A stretch of 64,000 nt of DNA, from contig OZ024740.1 of the NCBI GenBank assembly GCA_964016885.1, positions 294,109,217 to 294,173,216 on the forward strand, read 5' to 3'. The notes beneath the pieces were generated by a model. The model ran no database searches, was not told the DNA's origin, and saw nothing but the letters and a program-made list of their open reading frames with translations. Both the position numbers and the translations under genes were made by a program. Below, one piece after another: positions 37,231 to 49,200 of the stretch. Each line of letters starts with the position of its first letter. Position 1 is the first letter of the stretch. The DNA is from Eledone cirrhosa (lineage: Eukaryota; Mollusca; Cephalopoda; Octopoda; Eledonidae).

Positions 37231-40200
37231 TATTGTATTTTCACGGTAAAGGCTTTATCTCACATAATATCGAATCTATGAGATTTTGATATTTATTTTT
37301 AGAACAATACCTTAACATCAGCATGAGTGGCCAATTACAGCCAGTTTGAACAGAAAGAGGTAACAGAATTATGGCCAGATATGGTCAGTTTAAATGCTAA
37401 AGGGTTAAGGTAAACATAAAGATAAAGGATCATAATGATAAATTTTGTTCTACTTGTCCCATCCCTATTCATTTATACCAAGAAGTTAAGGAGGAACAAT
37501 ATAGGCTCAAATCCATGGCTATTATAACTGAATGTGATTATAAAGGTGTAAAGAATGCATCAGCTACTGTATGGGTTTGCAAGTCTGATGGTGCTCTAAT
37601 AATGTGCGCTGACTACAAAGTATCATCATCATCATCATCATCGTTTAACGTTCATGTTCCACGCTTGCATCTCTAACAAAATACACCCCCATCCCACCAC
37701 CCCCACCCCATCCACACCGCCCCTTTCAATGTAAAGTTATGTTGGTGCCACAACATCCAGGCCGAAACAAATGAGATCGTGTAGGTGTCACGACAAAAAA
37801 CACACAGTCCACGCTGTAATGTGGCCGTGTAGGCAACATGGTAAAAACCTCCCAGTCCCACACTGTAAATGTGGTTGGTGTTAGGAAGGGCATCCAGCTG
37901 TAGAAAACCCGCCAGACAGTCCTATGCGAGCAAGACAACCACTCTTGCCTCAAGTGGGAAAACTCCCGTCCAAACCCATGCAAGCGTGGAACATGGACGT
38001 TAATTGCATTTGAACAAATTCACATCCCACACCAATCATAGTCTTTGCAGAGTGAGAAAAAGCTTGATGTATGCCATGGGTTAGGATGAAGTGAAAGAGA
38101 TATGTGTAATTAATGTGACAAATGAGGTCTACTTAGTAAACAGATTACAAATAGAGTTAAAGAATGCAAGCTCTATTCGTCAAGAAAATATTATTGGTAA
38201 CATTCCTGGAATAAAGATATTCCAAAATAATATAGTAATTCATGCAGAGATTTATCAAAATTAAAGAGTAGGGAAAACTTAGGTTTCCTAATAAATATAT
38301 TTTTCAGGAGACAGTCGATAGATTTGACGGGGTTTCTACAGCTGGGTTGCCATTAATGAGAACCTTTTCATGGCACGTACAGAAACTTTTTATTGTGACA
38401 CTACTACCACCTGACAAGAACACAGGGGACTTTTTATTGTGGCACCAGCACTACCATTATATCAAATCTAGAACACAATAAACTGAACAAATACAACAAT
38501 TCACAAAAAAGCAGATATAACAAATTACAATAAATCTATATGATAATCAATCTCCCTCTTCAAATTGTGATGATTTCTGTATGCTATTCACAATTATTTT
38601 ACTTCTTCACAGACCTGTACAACTCAAATCTACCATCATAAATATGTTTTGCTGATCATGGGCCTTATCTACTTCATCATAAAGTAGAGCAAAGGACTAT
38701 AAATGCCATAAATGAGAGGAAAAGGAAGGGGGAAAGCAAGGACTCTAGGGCCACAGAAGAAAGGAAGGTGAGAGGGTGTTTGGCTCTGAGCCTAGGGTGT
38801 GGCAATGTTGGGGCTGCACTCTGTGGACACAACTGCAAAAGCCACCCCACCTCGTGGGTCTCCTTCTTCAGACGGGCTGCTGATGTTCCGATCTTATGGA
38901 GCAGTACAAAGTCCAAGTATGCCTGATGTTTCCACGGCAATCAGTGCAAAGAGGGAGCAGCCAGACAATCCCCGATATTTGTTTGTCTTTTCCTCTGCAT
39001 TGCAGGCCACAGTTTTTAGATGTTTAAAAGAGTCAATTTTATTGGTCAGACAAATGCAGCATTTAATAAATTGAAGGATATTCTAATTAACAAACTAATA
39101 TTAAAACTGTTTCATTGGAAGAAAATACTCATCAGAAACAGTGAAATTGTTTTAATGTTGATATTCTCACAATTTTGAGTTACTGAATATTTAGTTTCTG
39201 ACAATGAGCCAAAAGTTGTTTATCTCATTGAATGACTGAGTAAGATGAGAAGAAAACTGAAACACTCATATAAACTGCCATCAAATGAAACAGCTGAAAG
39301 GGCAATTCAAACTATAAAGCATTCTCTTAATACCATACCAAAGTCATACCAATTTGATTATTATCTGAACAGGATATGTAATGAGAGGTCTGCTTCAGGG
39401 AGATTGTTGGATCTCTCCTGTAGAAAGGTTTCTTGTCAGACCACTAAGAATTGTAGTAACATATTGAAGTTGGAGAGGAAATTAGATATAAAAATTCCAT
39501 ATTAAAGGAGGCTGAACCAGTCAAGTATTTAGTACATGCTGGAAGGAATGCTGCATGGATAAGCAGAAATAATAATTGTTTCTACTTTTGGCACAAAGCC
39601 AGCAATCACCCAGTACATTACTGGTACTTTATTTTATCGATGTAAGGATGAAAGGCAAAGTTAAGCTCGCTGGGATTTGAACTCAGAATGCCGTAACTCC
39701 ATGGCGTCCGACCCTCTACCGATACGGCCAATCCAAATGGTTTCTGATTTAGGCACAAGGCCAGGAATTTTTGTGGAGGGGAAAGTCAATTAAATCAACC
39801 CCTGTGCATTACTGGTACTTTATTTTATTGACCCCCGTAAGGATGAAAGGCAAAGCTAACATCGGCAGGATTTGAACTCAGAACATAAAGGGCCATAGCT
39901 ATATGTAGCCAAGCATGTTGTCCGACGCTCTACCAATACTGCCAATCCACTGCCCTCAGAAATAATAAGGGTCAACTGGCATTAACTGAACAATCATCTC
40001 ATTGCTAAAAATAAGAATTCACATTTATCTGACATGAGGCATGTTGTTTCAAAAACAAGTGTATATCACCTATGAAAGAATATTCACTGAAGAAACATGA
40101 TGAAGACTGGAGTCAGCAGGACTCGACCGTGGAGATGGCAAGCGCCCCAACATTATTACCCTCTTCCCATTCGAAGGAGGCAGATCCTTCATCTGGGATG

Positions 40201-43200
40201 CTACTTGTGACACGTTCTCTGCCTTCAATTTAGTCATTCGGCCACAAATCCCAGTACTGCGGCCCGCAATGCAGAGGAAAAGACAAACAAATATCGGCGA
40301 TTGTCTGGCTTCTCCCTCTTTGCACTGGTTGCTGCCGAGACATCAGGCATACATGGACTTTGTACTGCTCCATAAGATCGGAACATCAGCAGTCCGTCTG
40401 AAGAAGGAGACCCGCGTGGTGGGGTGGCTTTTGCAGTTGTGTCCACAGGGTGCAGCCCCAACACCACCACACCCTAGGCTCAGAGCCCATCACCCTCTCA
40501 CCTTCCTTTCTTCTGTGGCCCTAGAGTCCTTGCTTTCCCCCCTCCTTTTCCTCTCATTTATGGCATTTATAGTCCTTTCCTCTACTTTCCCATACAGCCA
40601 GATCTGCCCTTCTTTACCTCTTCCTATTTTCTCATTACTTAATTTTACTTTTATCTTTCTTTTTCATATATATGTAATCATCAATGGTTTTTAAGCCAAC
40701 TTTGTGAATATTTGTAATGTTATTTATAGAACTGTGAATAGCAAAAAATTATGTAAAAGGTCATAAAACTTCATTATGATGAAGTAGATAAGGCCTATGA
40801 TCAGCAAAACATATTTATGATGGTAGATTTGAGTTGTACAGGGCTGTGAAGAAGTAAAAGAATTGTGAATAGCATACAGAAATCATCACAATTTGAACAG
40901 GGAGATTGATTATCATATAGATTTATTGTAATTTGTTATATCTGCTTTTTTGTTATTAATTGTTGTATTTGTTCTGTTTATTGTGTTCTAGATTTGATAT
41001 AATGTTAGTGCTGGTGCCACAATAAAAAGTCCCTTGTGTTCCTTGTCAGGTGGTAGGATTAGTGTCACAATAAAAAATTTCTGTATATGCCATGAAGAGG
41101 TTCTCATTAAGAAGGGCAACCCAGCTTGAGAAACCCTGCCAGAATGGAGATTATGAGCAAAACAGTCAACTGACTTGCCTAACCTTAGAACATGACAATT
41201 TGTCTAACCCAGAGGTTCTCAAAGTGGGTGCTGGGGCCTAAGGGGCCAGGGTGGTAGAGATGATATATTAATATATTAAATATCAAATAATACATATTAT
41301 ATATAAATATAGTAATATTAAAAAAATATATTTATACATACTATATATTATATTATTTATTATATATAAATTAACGATTTTATTTATTATATATTATTAA
41401 AAATTTGCATGTAGGGTTGGGGAGCAGTGACCAAAAAAATTGAGAACCTCTGGTCTAACCCATGCAAGCATAGAAAATAGATAAAGTGATGATGATGATA
41501 TTGCTCTGTATCTATTGTCCTGTTGATACCTCATGTCTCCTAATTTGTCTTGACGAATAAAAGAATACAACCATTATGTTTTTTCATCTTCCTTTGCTAA
41601 AGGAAATAGAAAACAATTTGGTTGAAGACTAAGATTGAAGTTTCATGTGTATTGTTAAATAAGATTTCAATCTAAATTAATAACAATCATTTACTGAGGG
41701 TGATTGCATTGATTATAGCCTTTATTTGTATGATTTTCTGCCAATAATAAAAAAAAAAATTGTTTTATGCAGGTCATAATTTGCTTTCCACAAAATAGTT
41801 ACCATGACATTATCACCATTTAATGTCTGTTTTCTATACTTGCTTGGGTTAGATTGGTCAGGCGACCATGTCTTGGTCATACGCTGTTTTCGGCATGGTT
41901 TCTACAGCTGAATGCCCTTCCTAATGCCAACCACTTTGCAGTGTGCACTGGGAGCATTAATTTGTCTAATTCGTGATTCTGACACTGCCACCTTACAGGG
42001 TAGACTGAATGATTTTTGTCATGGTACCAGCACTGCCACCTTGCAGGGTAGACTGGGTACTTTTATTCATGGCATAAGCACTACCACTTTATAGTGTGGA
42101 GTGGCTGCTTTTTATTAGCATGGCACCAGCATTACCACGTTACATCAATACAATCATCAAAAGATATTAAGCAACCACAGGATTCATGTAGAAAGGCAAT
42201 ACTTTGAAAAGAATGATTGAGGGATTTGTGAATGGCATGCGTTTTTTTTTTTTTATTGAAAATAATTCGGAATATTAAAAGATAAATATATAGTTAATAT
42301 ATCATAGAGATATATATTAATTTCTTGGTTATTATCCAACATTAGCTCTCTCCTACCATGACATGCCCCTATTGTTTAACTTTTTGCTTTAAAAGAATGG
42401 GGATAGCGTTGGGCAAAGAGGACTTTTTGCCATTTAAGGACAAGGCAACTCCTCTAGTGCTGGCACCACAATAAAGTAGTTGGTGTTAAGAAGGGTATCC
42501 AATCAGAGAAACTGTGTCAAAGAATGGAATGTAGGAAGAAGATGGTCTTCCAAACCATCTAGGACAGTAATTCTGAATAAGAACTGACTTGGAATGTAAT
42601 AAACCATCCAACCCATAGTAGATTGGAAGACACGAAATGATGAAATATTAACTGTACATTGATTGACATACCAAGCTACATGTTAACATGTACCAGCAAG
42701 TTAGATGTTAACATGTAGCAGAAAGTTTCATGTTGATATGTAGCAGAAAGTTTTATCCAATGTCCTTCCCTTTTTTTTAAGACAGGGTTGCTTCCAATCC
42801 CTGTTGTAAAGTGGTTGGCACCAGAAACAGCATCCAGCCATAGAAATGAAGCCCAAAACAGAATGTTTGACTAAAACATGGTCATCTGACATGCCTGGCC
42901 TCAGAACACGACAACCTATCTAACACATGCAAGCATGAAAAATAGATGTTACATGAGGATGATGATAATGTTATAAGGGAGATTTGACTGCCATTCATAG
43001 TAGATCGAGTAATCACATAGAAGTTTCTTTTAGTAGAAGATAGAAGAGGAGATGACTACAATATTTTTGTTAGAACCAAATGTTATTTTTCTTCAGAATG
43101 AGGCATTGAAATATATATCTGACACAGAGTAACCAACACTAACTTAAATTTGTTGACCTAAAAAACATCTTATAAGACACATATGTCTCTTATCATGGAG

Positions 43201-46200
43201 GTGCTAAATCAGCAGAGTCATTTGAATGTCAGATAGAATGCTTTGCAATATTTATTTCGGCTCTCTATGCTCTGAGTTCAAACTTGTCTTTCATCCTATC
43301 AAGGTCAATAAAAGAAGTACCACTCCAGTATTGGGGTCAATTCTTCTTCATTACCTCTCTATCACTCTCTTTCTTTCTCTGAAAAGAGATGGGCTCCACC
43401 AAGTTTTAAATGACAAAAATACATCAACGACTCCATCAGGAGGTACAGGACCATACATCTCATATTCTGATGGATAACAAGAGAGTTACACAAGGATAAA
43501 CAACTTATAATGATTAAGGCTATGTAAAGCTAACTAAAAGTTGTGTCAGTTTTGAGTCTAGGTTCAAAGAGTTGATCCCTTTTGCTACCATATTTCTAAT
43601 GGTACTGCCTATGATTTTCAAATCATTTTGAAAGTAATAAAAAGAAATTTAAAGGATTTAATAACTAACTTTCTCATTAAGTTGGTATTTGGGACATAAA
43701 ACTTTTTAGATGAAATTCTGATGGAAGGTTTTTAAATAAATATGAACACGATCAGGAGCCTGTATCTTCTTACATAAGAGTGTAGGAATGGATATATGTG
43801 AGATGCAGGCTCCTAGCCTATCTGAGATGTTAGTGACTCCTCTTGACAATTGACTTGGTCTGTGACAACCTGTCCAAAAACTTGCAAGCAAGGAAAACAG
43901 ATATTAAATGTTAATGATGATTAAAACAAACAGCTTTCCCTTCGATGGAGGGATGACTCAAGAAGAAGATGGTTGCTTAAGTCCTCTGTTTACCCCAGTC
44001 CTTGCAGTCAATATCTATATATATTAACTTGTATGCCAAATACTTGTCTCAAAGCAAATTCAATCTAAGAAGTCTGTGATGAGTTTGAAGTATAGAAGAA
44101 CAAGTTGTAATGAAAAATAGATTGAATAGTGGTCATATTGAAAGTTAAATTATTACTATGTATGTATATATATATATATATATATATATGAGTCCCAGGT
44201 TCAATCGTGGGTAACCACAGTAAGGTACTCAATGCATTAGTAGTGTGTAAACATCAAATTCTATATAGAAAGGCCTTCTACAGGACTAGAACTGTTTCAT
44301 TCGAAATAAATCATCAGAAATTGCGATGGTATGGCCATGAGATGCACATGGAAGATGACAGCTGGGTGAAGAAATGCCAAGAAATCCCAGTGGAAGGAAG
44401 ACACAATAGAGGAAGACCACAAAAAACATGGGCGGAGGTGGAGAGAGCTGACCTCAGATCGCTGAAGCTCACAGTGGAGATGACGAGGGACCATGACGAA
44501 TGGATTGATGCTATGCTGAAGAGGACCCATCCCACCCTTGCAAGCAGGGAAAAGCGGATGTAAAATGATGACGATATACCTGTAACTCCTGATGAGTCAC
44601 AGGTGTGTCATCATGACATTTTAAAGGTGATTTCTTCCAGAAAAGGAAAGAATGAGAGAGAGAGAGAGAGAGGAGTGAGAAAGAGATATAGAGGAAGAAT
44701 CAACCCCAGCCCTGGATGGTTGACCTCTGCAGAATTTGAACTCTGCGTGCAGAGAGCCGGAACAAATACCACAAAGCATTCTAATGGTGCTGTCAATCTG
44801 CCACCTTCAAATTATTACTATAGGACATGTAAAAAGCCAAGTGTAAAAAAAATGGTTAGTTGGAAGAGGGAAGGTAGAAAACATTGTTTAGACAATGTAA
44901 TGAATAGATGCAAAACAATGCACAAACATCTGAAACTGACAGGGGACCAACAGTAAAATTGTACATGTTCTGTTTAATGACAGTGTAAGCAGCTATCAAG
45001 GGAAGAGCATCAACTGCTCAGATGATTCACAGCAGTAATTAAGTTTTGCTATGAAGGTGACCTAATTAGTTTTAGATCTGAAACTAATATAAGACACATA
45101 GTAAATGGATTTTGATGATCTTTTATGATAAATCAATTTTTTCTCTTGTCTATATATATATGGAGGCACATGGCTTAGTGGTTAGAACATTGGGCTTGCA
45201 ATCGAAAGGTTATGAGTTCAATTCTCAAACCGGGTGATGTGTTGTTTCCTTGAGCAAGACACTTTATTTCACATTGCTCCAGTTTACTCAGCTGTAGAAA
45301 TGACATGATAGGGACTGGGGTTCCTATCATTCCACTGCAAAGTGGCCGTGGAGGTGCCACGGCAAAAAAGCACCCAGCACTCACTGTAAATGAGGTTGGT
45401 GTTAGGAAGGGCATCCAGCTGTAGAAAATCAAGCCAGAATCAGTTTCCGTCCCACCCTTGCAAGCAGGGAAAAAGCGGACGTAAAAATGATGATGATGAT
45501 GAATATATAGTATCTTCACTTGATAACCAAATATATTTATCTCTAAATTGATGATATAAGTTACAGGTAAAACACATAAAATACCTTAATTCCACCTAAA
45601 CCCTTGGTTTATTATTCACTATTTATGCTCTGTGATGTTATATGCAATTATTGGAACTTACCCTATGGAATTATTTGCTGTACATAATTGTTGATTGAAA
45701 TAATACATTGAGCTTTTGATCATCTTGTTTTTCATAATAAAGTGAATCTAGCTACTTTATATATATATCATGGAGGCACATGGCTTAGTGGTTAGAGCAT
45801 TGGCCTTGCAATCGAAAGGTTGTGAGTTCAATTCTCAGACCGGGTGATGTGTTGTTTCCTTGAGCAAGACACTTTATTTCACATTGCTCCAGTTTACTCA
45901 GCTGTAGAAATGAGATGATAGGGACTGGGGTCCATATCATTCCACTGCAAAGTGGTCGTGGAGGTGCTACAGCAAAAAAGCAGCCAGCACTCACTGTAAA
46001 TGAGGTTGGTGTTAGGAAGGGCATCCAGCTGTAGAAATCAAGCCAGAATCAGTTCCTGTCCCACCCTTGCAAGCAGGGAAAAAGCAGACGTAAAATGAAT
46101 TGATGATGATCAGTTGGCATTGTAAATGTGGTTGACATGAGGAAACCTAGCCCAAATCAGATTAGTGTGAACAAAACAGTCATCTGATCTGGCTTGACCC

Positions 46201-49200
46201 ACAATTGGGCAACTCGTCTAACCCACGCTAGTGTTGAAAAATGGATGTTAAACAGTGATGATGATATATATATATATATATATAGTGTGTGTATTTTACA
46301 GCTTAGAAATATTACAGCCAGTAAAAAGTGACTGAAGGTGCACAAGCCCAATATGATCTACTAAACTTACATAACAAGTTGAACACAACTGTATATGTAT
46401 TCTTGATAAAATGACATCATCTGACTCACTATTTGCATCCACATTGATAACATTCTCTAGTGGGAGTATTAAAAACACTATAAAAACACTGACATTATAG
46501 AACTTAAGAAAAATCTGCAACATTGTACTTCATTATTTGTGAATAATGGCGGTGGATTGGCAGTATCGGTAGAGGGTCAGACGCCATGCTTTGACGCATA
46601 GAGTTACGGCCCTTGCCATTCTGAGTTCAAATCCCACCGAGGTTAACTTTGCCTTTCATCCTTACGGGGTCGATAAAATAAAGTACCAGTAATGCGCTGA
46701 GATAATTGCTGGCCTTGTGCCAAAAAGTAGAAGCAATTATTTGTGAATAACTTACTCTTAGTCAAAACCATCCTGTCACCCACCCTTACAAATGTTAAGA
46801 CATATTATAGCCAATATTGCAGCATTAATTCTGTTCTGCTTTTCGGGACCAGAAAATATATCAGCACTGAATAGTTGCTGATCTTATGTATAGTACTAGA
46901 CAGACTACTTACACATTTGAGATGATGCACCATCATATACATGAGTATATACTAAACCAGACATAAATGGTTGCCGATCTTATATAAAGTACAATTATAT
47001 TCTACACTAGACAGACTTTTGAGATGATGCACTACAATATACATGTCTATATAACCAAACATAAATGAAGATTACCCACTTCATTCACTAATAATCTCAA
47101 CAAGTGGATCACTATTGGCTTGTATAGTCACTCTAATTTTACCACTAACTACAAAGGTGTTTAACAAGTGAGCCTCTACATGGTCACTTGACTAGCTGGA
47201 AATAGCAGCCAAATATCAATTAACATCCCCCATCATAAAAATAACTTAAGAAGTGGTCATGTTGGTGGCACGACAAAAAGCACCCATTACACACTGTAAA
47301 TGTGGTTGGCGTTAAGAAGGGCATCCAGCCGTAGAAACAAGGCAAAATCAGTTCTGTGTGAGCAAGACAAGGTCCTCCGACCTGGATGCCTCACGAAACA
47401 GTTTCCTATTAATATAACACAAACACACACGCTCTTTCTCCGTAACTCTGTCAACCAACATTCTATTAACTAAGGTGCATCTCGGAGTAAGATCACTCCT
47501 ACGTTTTCTCTACTTTACATAAATCTACTTCCAACAAAACGTACTCCTGGTCAGTGATACCAGTGCAATTATTGGGGCATAAATGCCCTTTCCAGTTAAA
47601 GAAAGCAGTTTCTTTCTTTCTTTTAGTTAAATTCAGTCCAAATGGAAGCATATTATGGTTATCCTTTCCAAAAAATGTCTATATATATTTAGTCTGTCAG
47701 TACAGCGAACCACCTGTCTGTTAACCTTAAGTTTATCATCGGAAGAATCGCTGAAATCAGTATACGAAAACATTTGAAAAAGTTTTAAGTAAGAATTTTA
47801 TTTTTGCTTTCAAAATGAATTAAATAAGCGTTAAAGAAAAAGGTTACCATCTAAAACCTTTGGGTTAGTTCACAACTATATTTGACTACGCAATTCAGAA
47901 TCACTGCAACTATTCCTTAAAAAAAACTTCTTTGTACCAATACATTAATCTCAACTCTTGAATCGCAGCATGACTATTTTAAGAAATTTTAAATTTCGTT
48001 AAATCTAACATAGAGCAATAAATATTTACATATTTAAAATAATAATTTTGCAGGTCTTCGAAGCCAACGTGAAAGCGAAACCAACACATCCTTGGCCAAT
48101 GTAATTATAAACCACGAACATGTCTTTACAGAATGTTTGTTTAAACTTAAGCTATACAAGATCCATTTATTATTTATCAATTATCATAGATTATCTTTTT
48201 CTTTAATACTATACAACCGATTTTGACCTATGTTCATGATCAAAAAAGACAAAATATATGGTTATAAAACACGATTTTAGGTTATACAGCATTCGTTGTA
48301 GGATTAAAATTATGAAAGAAGAAACCTCATAAATGTTGATGTTATATGGGAGAAAGGAAACATAAATTAAGGTTTACAAACTACTGTGTACCAGAAAAAA
48401 ATTAAGGTCCAGTATGTTCTTGACTAAAAATAAGCAATGTCAAAGGGTGAATGGATCATTTAGCTTAAGAAGAAAACATGAGAGCTTCAGAAGGGAAACA
48501 ATTTGAGGGTTAGTAAGTAGATGAAATAGCAACGAAGTAGAAGTACCCACACGTCTAAATATATTAATATAATATAACATGTTTGGTCCTACTTGCCAGG
48601 TTCAACTAGCTAATATCACTTCATTGATATGCCCTTGAGAAAAGCATGAGCATCACAATCACATCACTACAAAACTAAGAGGTCCTATCTTTGTATATAT
48701 ATGTGTGTGTGTGTCTACTATCCAATTGCTATTATTTCCAATTTACCTAGTAACAGTACATATCTGTACATATGAAATGAACTAAATAGAGAGAAATAAG
48801 AAGCTAGTGCTCCTTTTTGCTCTAGAACCCAATTATTACGCGTCAAATAATATATAAACGTTCTTCAGATGTTGTCTATGGCAGCTGATGGATGTAAAGT
48901 AGTGGGTCATAATTGTTTCTACTTTTGGCACAAGGCCACAATTACCCAGTACATTACTTGAAATAATAGACGGGACAAACTGCAGGTTGGTGAGGAAAGA
49001 AATATCATAGTAAAAAATTGTAGTAAAAATCTAAGTGATTCGACAAACTTTATTGATGAAAATAAATCACTGAAGAAAAATGTATATTAGGAAATAATAG
49101 TATCGACATCAGCCGTAAAAATTGTTGAGCAAATAAAAAGCTTTTGAAAATGAGATGATTAAAGCTAGGAAATGAGTATAAAGACAATTATTAATTCAAT

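Larger units (their letters stand above)
36040..39520 (+). pseudogene. Fossil Ty3/gypsy LTR-retrotransposon, interrupted
   Basis: Scattered plus-strand pieces in pol order: a protease-like segment near 36820-36960 ([18 protein letters not shown], where the active-site DTG would read NTE), a start of reverse transcriptase near 37480-37620 ([19 protein letters not shown] ... [12 protein letters not shown]), a later RT piece near 38187-38252 ([18 protein letters not shown], at the place of the YxDD region), an RNase-H-like start near 39030 ([13 protein letters not shown]) and an integrase-like piece near 39190-39320 (SDNEPK ... [16 protein letters not shown]). Stops and shifts abound, and later insertions split it. 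No LTRs identified. Not functional. Confidence 0.65.

Noticed and set aside
38677..38940. Frame [17 protein letters not shown] as a host gene
   Set aside because: The same sequence occurs inverted at 40345, and the adjoining plus-strand frame shows the LINE GKRP...WDAT region, so it is LINE 3' sequence.
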